This document shows, piece after piece, positions 7,718 through 17,308 of a stretch of 64,000 bases of DNA. The stretch's first letter is position 1. Every line of letters starts with the position of its first letter. The notes under the pieces were generated by a model that was given only the letters and a program-made list of their open reading frames with translations, made no database searches and was not told where the DNA came from. Location of the stretch: positions 1 through 64,000 of the forward strand of contig JAFUFJ010000011.1 of assembly GCA_017469955.1 (NCBI GenBank). The letters run 5' to 3'. Position numbers and translations under genes: made by a program. The DNA comes from Prevotella sp. Lineage in GTDB: Bacteria; Bacteroidota; Bacteroidia; Bacteroidales; Bacteroidaceae.

Positions 7718-8968
7718 ATGAAGAAGTTTTTATTTGCAGGGTTGCTGGCCCTGTTTGCAGCAGACGCTTGGGCCCAGCTGGCGACTTCTGTCGCAGTAGA
7801 TGACGTCAACATCTACGTAGGTTCTCCCCAGTATACAAGTTTTGTCGTGATTGACAGGAAGTCAGATCAGATGACCTTTTATAATCCGGAAAACAGTAAT
7901 ATGTCCGTAGGTGGCAATAATTTCTTTGGCGGAATTCTTGCCAAGAATGGTGAAGCATGGGTAATGTACGGTGCTGGCAATGTGGGACATTATAAGGATG
8001 GGCGTCTCTATTGGCGCAATGTTCCAGTACAAGGCCAAATTTCCAGGCCTCAGTTCGACTCCAAAGGGCATATCTGGGCTGCTATTGAAGGTGCAAACAG
8101 GTTTGTGCAGCTTTCGTCAGTCAATATGGCTTTTGAGTATGAGTCGGAGAGCTTCGGCCTGCCATATTCCCTTGAACAAGGGCCTTATGATTTGGGAATT
8201 ACCCGTGACGGAACTATTTGGGCCCGGCTTAACCGTGGGATGAGGGGCGATATCGTCAGGCATAAGAAGTATGGCGAGATGGAATTCTTCAAAGAAGCAG
8301 AAGATGCATTTGCTGCCGAGAATAACGGTTTGAAAATTGCCAATATTGCTCTTGACGGCAAAGACCAGCTGTGGACGCTCCTGATGACCAATGAAAAGAA
8401 GAACCTCTGCCTTGCAACATTTGACGGAAAGGCATTCACGAAGGTTAAGGACATTACGGACCAAATGTATCACAGTATTCTTGGAATGGAGTTTGACGAG
8501 CACAACAGACTGTGGATAATGTTCTGGAAATACGTTGAGAAAGCCGGTAATCCTGACGAAAAAACGAAAGTCCTCCTGCCATGCTATTATGAAGAGGGGA
8601 AGATACACCAGATAGCTGAAATAGCTTTGGACTCACCTTATGGTTCAAACCTCTTCTATGCACCCCGTTGGACAGTGTATGACAATACGGTTTATATCTC
8701 ACATAGCGTGTTAAGTGAAGACACTTCGATTGCAGTTAGGGAAAGAACGCACTATCCCCATGTCGTCTTATATACGGCAGACTTGTCGGGACGGGTGACG
8801 GCAAGGGACATTGACCCCGAGGCGGATGCCCAGTTGCCAACGTCAGTCGACCGTCTGTCGGCTGCAGACGGCAGCCATGCCCGGCTCTATGACCTGCAGG
8901 GACGTCAGCTGCAGGCAGAACCCGAGAAGGGAATCTACATCAAGGACGGCAAGAAGTTTGTGAAATAG
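7718..8968 (+). CDS. Secreted beta-propeller-like protein with type IX sorting tail
   Basis: A 416-residue protein. The ATG at 7718 is preferred over the in-frame ATG at 7691 because it directly begins a standard signal peptide (KKFLFAGLLALFAADAWA). The body repeats blades such as WVMYGAGNVGHYKDG, GHIWAAIEGANRFVQL and GTIWARLNRGMRGDIV, as in NHL or two-component-regulator-type propellers. The end, RLYDLQGRQL then KGIYIKDGKKFVK, is the typical C-terminal sorting motif of Prevotella type IX cargo. It forms a pair with the preceding secreted gene and is followed by a strong terminator. The function is unknown. Confidence 0.7.
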   Translation: MKKFLFAGLLALFAADAWAQLATSVAVDDVNIYVGSPQYTSFVVIDRKSDQMTFYNPENSNMSVGGNNFFGGILAKNGEAWVMYGAGNVGHYKDGRLYWRNVPVQGQISRPQFDSKGHIWAAIEGANRFVQLSSVNMAFEYESESFGLPYSLEQGPYDLGITRDGTIWARLNRGMRGDIVRHKKYGEMEFFKEAEDAFAAENNGLKIANIALDGKDQLWTLLMTNEKKNLCLATFDGKAFTKVKDITDQMYHSILGMEFDEHNRLWIMFWKYVEKAGNPDEKTKVLLPCYYEEGKIHQIAEIALDSPYGSNLFYAPRWTVYDNTVYISHSVLSEDTSIAVRERTHYPHVVLYTADLSGRVTARDIDPEADAQLPTSVDRLSAADGSHARLYDLQGRQLQAEPEKGIYIKDGKKFVK

Positions 8969-8995
8969 CACAGGCCAAGACTGTCGCTTAGACTT

Positions 8996-9026
8996 GCAGG
9001 GGCGCGCTTTGCGTCCCTGCTTTTTT
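8996..9026 (+). terminator. Rho-independent terminator
   Basis: GCAGGGGCGC (8996-9005) pairs with GCGTCCCTGC (9011-9020) with one wobble around a five-base loop, followed by six Ts. It ends the unit of the two secreted proteins. Confidence 0.9.
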
Positions 9027-9104
9027 GTGTCTCCGGTGCTGCATGCCGGCAGTCTTATGCGAAAAATCTGCCCCGTCGTTCGGGCAAGAGTGGGGAAACG
9101 TCTT

Positions 9105-9214
9105 GAGAAAGCTATGGGTTCTGGGTGAGAAAGGATAGAGTTCTGGGTGAGAAAGGATAGCGTTCTGGGGCAGAATCCATAGACTTCTGAGGCTGAAAGC
9201 TAAGGTTTCTCGCC
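9105..9214. repeat. 22-bp dyad array B (5 units)
   Basis: Units start at 9105, 9127, 9149, 9171 and 9193 with no change in spacing. Triplet pairs (left / reverse complement of right): AGC/CCC, AGG/CTC, AGG/CGC, TCC/GTC, AGC/ACC. The array opens with GAGAAAGCT and closes with GGTTTCTCGCC. It lies between a terminator and the start of the polysaccharide utilisation locus. Confidence 0.9.
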
Positions 9215-9222
9215 GGGCCGGG

Positions 9223-9495
9223 GCATGCCTGTCGGCCATCTCTCGGGCCTGTTAGTCCGGCAATGGTCCTTAAATCGGCGCTTTTTTGTTAAAAAGGCAG
9301 GAAATTTTGTTGAAAAAGACTGATTTGCTTAATGGGAAGTCACGGGTGGTTCGTCTTTTATATAGAATCGGCAGACTGGGCGAATTTACCGTGAGTGCGG
9401 GCCGTTGATGCCCCGGAGACGGTCTTTTGCCGAAAGAACCATGCGCGGAAGACAATAACTAAGAACAGATATAAAATTTTAAACGTTTAAGATTT
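9223..9495. other. Leader region of the utilisation locus
   Basis: Between array B and the 9496 start there is no coding sequence I can support. A TTTG occurs at 9324-9327, but no matching TAnnTTTG lies at the right distance, so the promoter of the locus is not identified. The stretch just before the start codon is A/T-rich. Confidence 0.4.
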
Positions 9496-10932
9496 ATGAA
9501 AAGATTCAAATTCACAATGCTGATGCAGGGCTTTGTTTTAGCCTTGGCATTGGGTCTTGGCATGACGTCGTGCAGCGACGATGACGATCAGAAGGGCACG
9601 CCCTACGATCCATCGCAGCCCGTCGTGATCGAGTCGTTTGCACCGACTGAGGGCATGCTTGCTACGCAAGTGATCCTTACCGGCAGCAACTTCGGTACTG
9701 ACAAGGAGCGCATCCACGTCTACTTCAACGACAAGGAGGCTCCGGTAATCTCTTCGTCCGGCAACAAGATTCTGGTGCTGGCCCCGAAGCTTCCCGGCAA
9801 ATATGTCAACGGCGACCTTGACAACAACTGCGTGATCCGCGTGGTGGTCGACGACAAGGAGGCTACGGCAAGCGAGACTTTCTTCTACAACGTGCAGACC
9901 AACGTGACCACGGTGATCGGCGGTGACAAGAGTGCCACGACTAATCCCGTAGGCGGAGAAGACTTGGCCGAGGTGCAGTTCAGCGTGAACATGAACCGTC
10001 CGTTGGTGATTGACTCGGAAAACAACATCTACTTCATCCTTGCTACGGGCAGCGACAGCAACCAGGATGCCGTCTATGTCATCAATGAGGAGAGCGGAAA
10101 GCTTCGCGTCTTGGACAGCGACATCACCACTTGGCTCAATGTGAGCTATCTGTCGTACGACCCGATTCACGACCGTTGCTACCGATATTTCGGCAACTCT
10201 GGCTCCAACGAGACCTACTATTACGACCGCTATAACGACTTTGCCCAGACACGTGGCGTGACGATGAGCTGGATACAGGACGACGGAGTGAACGACGTTC
10301 CGAGCTATGACGGTCTTGGATTTGTGAATACCAAGGAGCAATGGGCCGTGCGCCCGTCGGACGGCATGTGGTATTGCCGCATGAACGGAGGCTATCTCGT
10401 GCAGCTGAACCCAGAGACGGGCAGGATGACCGATGTCTCTGGCCGCTACGACCGTCGTCATGGCGTCAATGGTTCGGGCTTCGGCGGTACCGATGGCGAC
10501 TGCTATGGCATGGCCTTTGACCCGACTGACGACTCTAAACTCTACTTCACGCTGACGAGCACCAACTCGGTCTTGGTCTACGACTTCAATACAGGCACCC
10601 TGAACAGCTATGCAGGCTCGTCGTCAGGTACGGCCGGATGGCTCGACGGACGTCGTTCGGAAGCCCTGTTTAACAGCCCCCGACAGATCTGTATCGACGA
10701 GGACCACAACATGTATGTGGCCGACTACGGCAACCATTGCATCCGCAAGATCGTGATGGGAACGGGCTATGTGTCGACCATGGCAGGCATTCCGCAGTCG
10801 GCAGGCTATACAAACGGCACGGGAGACGTGGCCCAGTTTGACAATCCTGTCGGCCTTGTACTGGCTAAGGACGGCTCGCTTTATGTAGGCGACCAGAACA
10901 ATCGTGCCATCCGCCGTATTGCAATGGAATAG
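9496..10932 (+). CDS. Surface lipoprotein with IPT/TIG domain and NHL repeats
   Basis: A 478-residue protein with a lipoprotein signal (lipobox GMTSC, followed by acidic SDDDD, which favours surface export in Bacteroidota). Residues about 40-130 form an IPT/TIG immunoglobulin-like domain (SFAPTEGMLATQVILTGSNF). The rest is a propeller, with NHL-type blades near the end (SPRQICIDEDHNMYVADYGN and NPVGLVLAKDGSLYVGDQNN). Proteins of this plan in utilisation loci act as surface glycan-binding proteins (family knowledge). It lies 105 bases upstream of susC on the same strand and is probably the first gene of that operon. Confidence 0.85.
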   Translation: MKRFKFTMLMQGFVLALALGLGMTSCSDDDDQKGTPYDPSQPVVIESFAPTEGMLATQVILTGSNFGTDKERIHVYFNDKEAPVISSSGNKILVLAPKLPGKYVNGDLDNNCVIRVVVDDKEATASETFFYNVQTNVTTVIGGDKSATTNPVGGEDLAEVQFSVNMNRPLVIDSENNIYFILATGSDSNQDAVYVINEESGKLRVLDSDITTWLNVSYLSYDPIHDRCYRYFGNSGSNETYYYDRYNDFAQTRGVTMSWIQDDGVNDVPSYDGLGFVNTKEQWAVRPSDGMWYCRMNGGYLVQLNPETGRMTDVSGRYDRRHGVNGSGFGGTDGDCYGMAFDPTDDSKLYFTLTSTNSVLVYDFNTGTLNSYAGSSSGTAGWLDGRRSEALFNSPRQICIDEDHNMYVADYGNHCIRKIVMGTGYVSTMAGIPQSAGYTNGTGDVAQFDNPVGLVLAKDGSLYVGDQNNRAIRRIAME

Positions 10933-11037
10933 AAAATGCACCGCCTTCGAGCCCGAACACATCGGGAAACGGGAGACTCAGGCCTCTCACGAGGCGGGCA
11001 ACCAAGAAAGTAAAATATTAAATCAGAAAAAGAATAT

Positions 11038-14000
11038 ATGAATCGATTAATCAGTCTACTGTTTGTGCTCTTGCTCTCTATCCCGAGCATGCAGGCACAA
11101 GACGAGAATGCTGTTACGCTTCGAGGAACAGTTTTCGACGAGACCGGCGAGTCAGTAATCGGTGCAAGCGTCTTTGTTAAAGACCAACCCGGTGTGGGAA
11201 CGGTGACCAATCTCGACGGCGAGTTCCAGCTGAAAGTGAAACGCTACGACGTGGTCGTGGTGTCGTTTCTGGGATACAAGAAACAGGAAACCCGTATCAC
11301 CGAAGCCAATCCGCAGCCGATGAAAATCACCCTTCAGCCCGACGACAACCAAGTCGACGAGGTGGTTGTGGTAGGTCAGGGCACTCAGCGCAAGATAAGC
11401 GTGGCAGGTGCCATCTCGACCATTGACCCCAAAGAGCTGGAAGTGCCTTCGACCAACATCCAAAACACGCTCGCTGGCCGCGTGCCGGGCATCATTGCCG
11501 TGCAACGTTCTGGCGAACCTGGCAAAAACATCTCGGAGTTCTGGGTACGTGGTATCGGTACTTTCGGATATAATAGCGGAGCACTCGTGCTCATCGACGG
11601 CATCGAAGGAACGCTGAGCTCTATCGATGCTGCCGATATTGAGAACTTCTCGGTGCTGAAAGATGCTGCCGCAACGGCCATCTATGGTAACCGAGGTGCT
11701 AACGGTGTGGTCATCATCACCACGAAACACGGTGCTGAAAACAAGCTCCAGATTCGCGGACGTGCCAACTTTACCATCTCTCAGCTGAAGAGAATGCCCG
11801 AGTTTGTGGGCGGTTATGAGTATGCAACACTGGCCAATGAGGCTGCTGCGGCATCGGGCATGGATCCCATTTACAACCCGACAGAGCTGGATATCATCAA
11901 ATATGGACTTGATCCCGACCTCTATCCGGATATCGATTGGCGCGATGCTATCTTGAATAATACCTCCTTCCAGCGTACCTATTACGTCAGCGCACAGGGC
12001 GGTAGCTCAATAGCCCGCTACTTCGCGTCGCTCGGAATGTCCAACGAGTCGTCGGCCTATAAGGCTTCCGACGACAGCAAATACAACCGTGGCGTAGGCT
12101 ACAATACCTACAACTACCGCTTGAACCTGGATGTCAACCTCACTAAGACCACGAAAGTCTACATCGGTGCAACGGGCTTCATGTCGATCAATACCCGCCC
12201 GTCAATGGGTAGCAGCGCACTCGGTACGAGCTTGACCGACTGGCTTTGGAGCTCGCAGGCTAAGACAACTCCGCTGAAATACCCGCTCAGATACTCCAAC
12301 GGATACCTCCCTGCAGTGGGCTCGGGCGACCAGATTTCGCCTTATGTGCTGCTGAACTATACGGGAAACGCCAAAGATCGCAACAGCGACAATCTCATTA
12401 CCCTGAGTATTGAGCAAGACCTCTCGATGATCACCAAAGGCCTGACGGCCAAGCTGCAGGGCACCTACAACAATCAAGGCTACTTCCGCGAGAGCCGTTA
12501 CAAGATGCCTGCCCTCTATATCGCTACGGGACGTACCGCAACAGGCGACCTTCGTCTGGCACAACGTGTCAACGAAACACAGATGAACTATACCAGTGGA
12601 GCATGGTGGTGGAGAAAACTCTTGCTCGATGCCACCGTCAACTACGACCGCGCATTTGGCATTCATCGCTTTGGAGGACTGCTTTACTACCGCATGGAAG
12701 ACTCGGTTGGTTCGGGTGCAGGAAGCAGTATGGACGCTATTCCACGACGCTACCAGAGTCTTTCAGGACGCTTCACCTATGGCTTGCAGGACACTTACTT
12801 CCTTGATCTCAACTTCGGTTACACCGGATCAGAGAACTTCCAGCCCGGAAGACAGTTCGGTTTCTTCCCTGCTGCAGCCGTGGCATGGGTGCCGACTCAA
12901 TACAAATTCATGAAAGACAACCTGCCTTGGTTGAATTTCTTGAAGTTCAGAGCCTCCTATGGTCTTGTAGGTAACGACCAGATCTCTGCCAAACGCTACC
13001 CATATCTGACCCTGATCAGACAAAGCGACGAAGGAGTTGGACGCTGGGGCGGACGTGGAGCTATCACAGAATCGCAAGTAGGCGCCGACAACTTGGAATG
13101 GGAAAAGGCCAAGAAGTTTGACCTCGGACTCGATATGCACTTGTTCAACGACAAGTTCACCATGACCGTTGACTACTTCCTTGACCGTCGTGACAACATT
13201 TTCCAGCAACGAACTCAGATACCAGATTATGTCGGAGCCATCGACATGCCTTACGGAAATGTCGGTAGTATGAAAAGTTGGGGAGGCGATGGAAACTTCG
13301 CTTTCAACCATGCTTTTAACAAAGACTGGCAAATGACCTTGCGTGGCAACTTCACACTGGCCAAGAATAAGATCGAGAACTGGGAGCAAGCCGAACAGCC
13401 TTACCCATATTTGCGAGAGGCAGGTTATGGCAATAGCGTGCAGAGAGGCTACATAGCTCTGGGACTTTTCAAAGATGAGCAGGACGTAGAGATGAGCCCT
13501 TCTCAGTTTGGAACTGTTCGTCCTGGTGACATTAAGTATAAGGATGTCAATGGCGACGGAAGGATAACTTCTGACGACAAGGTACCTCTCTTTGCCAATT
13601 CAGGCTCGCCTCAGATGATGTATGGTCTGGGTGGCGAACTGCATTACAAAGACTTCACGCTGAATATCCTCTTCAAAGGCACCGGTACAAACAAGTTCCT
13701 TTATGGTGGACAGAATGGAGATCGTTTCGACGGATATATCGCATTTAACCAGGGACCCGTAGGAAACGTCATCACAACGGCAGCCGATCCCGCCAACAGG
13801 TGGATCTCTGCAGACTATAGTGGCGACCCTTCAACGGAGAATCCCAATGCCCGTTTCCCCCGTCTCTACTACGGATATAACACTAACAACGACCAGCCGT
13901 CGACCTTCTGGATGGGTAATGCCCGCTATTTGCGTTTGCAGGAAGTGAGTCTGAACTATCGTTTGAAGAACAATATCTTGCGCAAGTATGCTGCAATTCA

Positions 14001-14142
14001 GAGCATAGACATTCAGCTTATGGCCGAGAACCTGCACGTCTGGGATTCTGTCAAGATATTTGATCCTGAGCAAGCTATCTCATGCGGACAAGCTTATCCG
14101 ATACCAGGACGTTATTCTCTGCAGCTTTACTTCACCTTCTAA
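11038..14142 (+). CDS. SusC/RagA-family TonB-dependent outer-membrane transporter
   Basis: A 1034-residue protein with a signal peptide (residues 1-20), a carboxypeptidase-regulatory-like domain at about 24-105 (GTVFDETGESVIGASVFVKD), a TonB box and plug beginning near 112 (VDEVVVVGQGTQRK), the plug landmarks VRGIGTFGYNSGALVLIDG and AATAIYGNRGANGVVIITTK, and a long barrel ending in YSLQLYFTF. SusC proteins import oligosaccharides through the outer membrane, with SusD as lid. Length and features are standard. It is followed by susD 59 bases later. The substrate is not predictable from the sequence. Confidence 0.97.
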   Translation: MNRLISLLFVLLLSIPSMQAQDENAVTLRGTVFDETGESVIGASVFVKDQPGVGTVTNLDGEFQLKVKRYDVVVVSFLGYKKQETRITEANPQPMKITLQPDDNQVDEVVVVGQGTQRKISVAGAISTIDPKELEVPSTNIQNTLAGRVPGIIAVQRSGEPGKNISEFWVRGIGTFGYNSGALVLIDGIEGTLSSIDAADIENFSVLKDAAATAIYGNRGANGVVIITTKHGAENKLQIRGRANFTISQLKRMPEFVGGYEYATLANEAAAASGMDPIYNPTELDIIKYGLDPDLYPDIDWRDAILNNTSFQRTYYVSAQGGSSIARYFASLGMSNESSAYKASDDSKYNRGVGYNTYNYRLNLDVNLTKTTKVYIGATGFMSINTRPSMGSSALGTSLTDWLWSSQAKTTPLKYPLRYSNGYLPAVGSGDQISPYVLLNYTGNAKDRNSDNLITLSIEQDLSMITKGLTAKLQGTYNNQGYFRESRYKMPALYIATGRTATGDLRLAQRVNETQMNYTSGAWWWRKLLLDATVNYDRAFGIHRFGGLLYYRMEDSVGSGAGSSMDAIPRRYQSLSGRFTYGLQDTYFLDLNFGYTGSENFQPGRQFGFFPAAAVAWVPTQYKFMKDNLPWLNFLKFRASYGLVGNDQISAKRYPYLTLIRQSDEGVGRWGGRGAITESQVGADNLEWEKAKKFDLGLDMHLFNDKFTMTVDYFLDRRDNIFQQRTQIPDYVGAIDMPYGNVGSMKSWGGDGNFAFNHAFNKDWQMTLRGNFTLAKNKIENWEQAEQPYPYLREAGYGNSVQRGYIALGLFKDEQDVEMSPSQFGTVRPGDIKYKDVNGDGRITSDDKVPLFANSGSPQMMYGLGGELHYKDFTLNILFKGTGTNKFLYGGQNGDRFDGYIAFNQGPVGNVITTAADPANRWISADYSGDPSTENPNARFPRLYYGYNTNNDQPSTFWMGNARYLRLQEVSLNYRLKNNILRKYAAIQSIDIQLMAENLHVWDSVKIFDPEQAISCGQAYPIPGRYSLQLYFTF

Positions 14143-14162
14143 GGTTGAGATATGAGCGTTGA

Positions 14163-14194
14163 AAGTTTATAAGTCTTTAAGTTTATAAGTTTTT
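14163..14194 (+). repeat. Two 16-bp direct repeats between susC and susD
   Basis: AAGTTTATAAGT(C/T)TTT occurs at 14163-14178 and, with one change, at 14179-14194, directly before the susD start. It could be a slippage product or an A/T-rich translation enhancer. Confidence 0.6.
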
Positions 14195-14201
14195 AATTGA
14201 T

Positions 14202-16205
14202 ATGAAGAAGAATATTATATATTTGTGTCTGCTGCTGATATCGCCTTTAGCCTTTACGGCTTGCGACTATCTGAACGTAGATGAATACTTTGAAGACACC
14301 TTCAAGGAGGACTCTATCTTCTCAAGTGAGACACATGTCAAGCAATATTATAATGGTGCAGTGAATCTGTTGCCTAACGAAGCAGAGATTTATGAGCACA
14401 ACTACTACGACTGTGCTCTGCCAGGTGTCACTGGCTCAGATGAGGCAATTGCTCCAGGATACACATGGGGAGGCCTTGCTCCGATTCGCTATGCCGGCAC
14501 GATGCTTACCACAGGTGAGATTGATTTCACAAGTGGCGAGTTCAATATCTGGGGAGCTTGCTACAAGGTGATTCGTAAATGCAACACTATTTTCTCCCGT
14601 CTTAACGAGGTGCCGATGAATTCTTTCGACAAGATTGAGTTCCGTGCCCAAGTACGTTTCTTGCGTGCCTATGCTTATTTCTGGCTCTTTAGAAACTACG
14701 GCCCGCTGCTTTTGCTTGGTGATGACATCATGGAAGTGAACGGAGATGCCAGCACTTACCGTCTTTATCGCAGTACATTTGACGAGACTGTTGACTATAT
14801 CTGCAGTGAACTGGAGACTGCCGCAGCCGACCTTCCTGTGAAGAACTCGTCAGACATGGTGTATGCCCCCACAAGAGGTGCTGCCCTTGCACTGGCCTCT
14901 CGTGTCCGTCTTCAGGCAGCCAGTCCACTGTTCAACGGCGGAGATGTGGCCCGTCGCTATTACAGTGACTTCACTCGCTCGTCGGATGGCGTATATTACA
15001 TCTCGCAAACCTATGACGAAGAGAAGTGGGCCGTTGCTGCAAATGCCGCAAAGAAGGTAATTGACATGGGCGTCTACAGTCTTTATACCGTTGAGGATCA
15101 GGGCGAATATGCAGGCAAGTTCTTGCCGGAGGATGTGAAAGACTATCCGGAAGGCCCTGGTGGCATCGATCCTTTCCGTTCATATATCGACCAGTTCAAC
15201 GGTGAGGCCTTGGCCTATACCAACCCGGAACTTATCTGGGGTACTGATCGCAACGTAGGCGGATTCTCAGGAAACACGTTCCCTCTTCAGTATGGTGGCA
15301 ACGGAACCGTGTGTGTTCCCCAGCGCATGGTCGACATGTACTATATGGTCGACGGTCGCGACATCAACAATTCCAGCCAACAATATCCCTATGAGAACCG
15401 TCCATACGACAATAACTGCATCACGACGGCTGACAAGATTATCTCGCCTGACAACTATATCATCAAGTCAGGCACATTCAAAGCCTATGACAATCGTGAG
15501 CCCCGTTTCTATGCCAATATTGCGTTCTCTCACTCTTATTGGTTTATGAACTCCTGCACAGAGACCAGTAGAAAGAACATTACGGCCGACTACTTCAGCG
15601 GAGGCAACAGCGGAAAGAGCCGTGCAGCTTATTCGGGTGTCTATTATGTGACGGGATACACCTGTCGCAAGTGGGTTCATCCGCGTGATGCCCGTACGGG
15701 TTCCGGTGCGCTGATCGTGCCGAAGGTCTATCCTATCCTGCGCTATGCCGAGGTGTTGCTCAACTATGCTGAGGCACTCAACAACCTTACGGGCAGCTAT
15801 ACCGTTGACGGTAAGACCTATACCCGCGACACAGAAGAGATTGCCAAGGCGTTCAATCTCGTGCGCTATCGTGCCGGTTTGCCCGGTTTGACAGAGGCCG
15901 AACTTGCATCTCGCGACCGGGTCAACGAGCTGATTCAGCGTGAACGTTGCGTGGAATTCTTCCATGAAGGCCTTCGTTTCTATGATGTACGCCGTTGGGG
16001 CATCGTCGAAGACCTCGAGCGCGAGCCTTTGACAGGCTGTAACGCAGATGCAACTCAGTGGGCAGGATTCTATGCTCCCACCATTGTCCAGTATGCAAGC
16101 GTCCGTGAGCGCTCGTTCTCTTCCAAGATGATTCTCATGCCTATCCGCAAGGATGAGCTGCGTAAAGTGCCTACACTTGACCAGAACCCGGGATGGGAGA
16201 AGTAA
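14202..16205 (+). CDS. SusD/RagB-family glycan-binding outer-membrane lipoprotein
   Basis: A 667-residue lipoprotein (lipobox LAFTAC, then DYLNVDEYF). Family landmarks are visible: RAQVRFLRAYAYFWLFRNYG near residue 147 (TPR region), ALALASRVRLQAASPLF near 227, LRYAEVLLNYAEALNN near 515, and RERCVEFFHEGLRFYDVRRW near 577. SusD caps the SusC barrel and hands over the glycan. It is somewhat longer than the usual 500-600 residues. It is co-transcribed with susC and the two downstream lipoproteins. Confidence 0.97.
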   Translation: MKKNIIYLCLLLISPLAFTACDYLNVDEYFEDTFKEDSIFSSETHVKQYYNGAVNLLPNEAEIYEHNYYDCALPGVTGSDEAIAPGYTWGGLAPIRYAGTMLTTGEIDFTSGEFNIWGACYKVIRKCNTIFSRLNEVPMNSFDKIEFRAQVRFLRAYAYFWLFRNYGPLLLLGDDIMEVNGDASTYRLYRSTFDETVDYICSELETAAADLPVKNSSDMVYAPTRGAALALASRVRLQAASPLFNGGDVARRYYSDFTRSSDGVYYISQTYDEEKWAVAANAAKKVIDMGVYSLYTVEDQGEYAGKFLPEDVKDYPEGPGGIDPFRSYIDQFNGEALAYTNPELIWGTDRNVGGFSGNTFPLQYGGNGTVCVPQRMVDMYYMVDGRDINNSSQQYPYENRPYDNNCITTADKIISPDNYIIKSGTFKAYDNREPRFYANIAFSHSYWFMNSCTETSRKNITADYFSGGNSGKSRAAYSGVYYVTGYTCRKWVHPRDARTGSGALIVPKVYPILRYAEVLLNYAEALNNLTGSYTVDGKTYTRDTEEIAKAFNLVRYRAGLPGLTEAELASRDRVNELIQRERCVEFFHEGLRFYDVRRWGIVEDLEREPLTGCNADATQWAGFYAPTIVQYASVRERSFSSKMILMPIRKDELRKVPTLDQNPGWEK

Positions 16206-16236
16206 AAAAGACAGAAATACAAAGATTGAATTACAT

Positions 16237-17274
16237 ATGAAAAAGAATATCCTAAATATCATCACTGGTCTGGCCGGCGCATCAATGCTACTGGTCATGA
16301 CCGCCTGTGGCGAGAAAGAGTTCTACGACGACGAGCAATATCGCAAAGAATGCTATATCGTCAGTGGCGACAACAACATCTTCGGACAGGAATATGTGTT
16401 CGGTGAAAATTCGGTAGGCTATCTCTCTGTCTATATGTCGGGTTCTACTCCTGTTGATCATGACGTCACTGTCACGCTGCGTCCGGCCAGCCATCTGCTC
16501 AAGGAATACAACCAGCGTGTCAACGGATCGGTCTATGCCAACTATGCAGAGCTGCTTCCCGAGTCGGCCTATACTGTGCCTGACGGATGGACAACGACAA
16601 TTACGCCGGCCAACAGCTATACGATGTTCCCCATCTCGGTGAATGTTGATCAGCTTGATCTCTCAAAGACCTACTACTTGCCCATCGAGATAGCAAGTGT
16701 TAGTGACTATCAGTACTCGGCCACCAAGAACTATGTGCTCTTCCGCATCTACGTGAAGAACGCCTATGCCACGACAAAGAGCAGCACCTACTATCAGATG
16801 TACGGTACTACGCTTGACCTGAAAGCCGACGGTGAATCGCTGGTCAAGGTTGACGAAGAGGCCGTGCCGACGGTGTTCAATGCCACGAAGCTTACGGTGC
16901 CCCTTTCGGAGAATGACGTGCGAATCCTTCCCGGTTCGACGCAGTCTTCTGAAGTGGCCGTGGTCAATCAGCGCAGCATCCGCGTGACTGTCACCGATGA
17001 AGTCTACCAGAACCCAGTCCTTGGCGACGACGGTCTTCCTACAGGTCAGACCATACCGGTCCTGATTGTGAAGGTTGAACCATTGAATGTCGGCAGTGGA
17101 TGTGTGCAAGTCCGCACTGCTTACGACATCGTGACAGGTGAGGAACAGGTTTCTTTCTACAATCCTGCCGACAACACTTTCACGCTGAACTACACCTATC
17201 GCATGCCGTCAGAGAAGTCGGGAAGTGCCGACTTGTGGCATAAGGTTCACGAGGAATTGTCCCGTCTGAATTGA
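16237..17274 (+). CDS. DUF1735-domain lipoprotein of the utilisation locus
   Basis: A 345-residue product from the ATG at 16237; the longer reading that starts inside susD is less likely because this ATG begins a lipoprotein signal (lipobox MTACG). The segment SVGYLSVYMSGSTPVDHDVT, then the alternating pattern through YFLPIEIASVSDYQYSATKN-like sequence, matches DUF1735 (BT_3987-type N-terminal domain). The second half resembles the domain that usually follows it. Such proteins occupy the SusE/SusF position and bind glycan at the surface (family knowledge). The start lies 31 bases after the susD stop. Confidence 0.8.
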   Translation: MKKNILNIITGLAGASMLLVMTACGEKEFYDDEQYRKECYIVSGDNNIFGQEYVFGENSVGYLSVYMSGSTPVDHDVTVTLRPASHLLKEYNQRVNGSVYANYAELLPESAYTVPDGWTTTITPANSYTMFPISVNVDQLDLSKTYYLPIEIASVSDYQYSATKNYVLFRIYVKNAYATTKSSTYYQMYGTTLDLKADGESLVKVDEEAVPTVFNATKLTVPLSENDVRILPGSTQSSEVAVVNQRSIRVTVTDEVYQNPVLGDDGLPTGQTIPVLIVKVEPLNVGSGCVQVRTAYDIVTGEEQVSFYNPADNTFTLNYTYRMPSEKSGSADLWHKVHEELSRLN

Positions 17275-17308
17275 GGTTAACGATTAACGACTTTAATATA
17301 GATTGAAT

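Noticed and set aside
9105-9214. CRISPR array
   Set aside because: Units are contiguous, only 22 bp, dyad-shaped and differ from each other; there are no spacers and no cas genes.
9538-10461. 307-codon minus-strand frame opposite the IPT/NHL gene
   Set aside because: Antisense shadow of a GC-skewed coding region; the plus strand has a clear domain protein with signal peptide.
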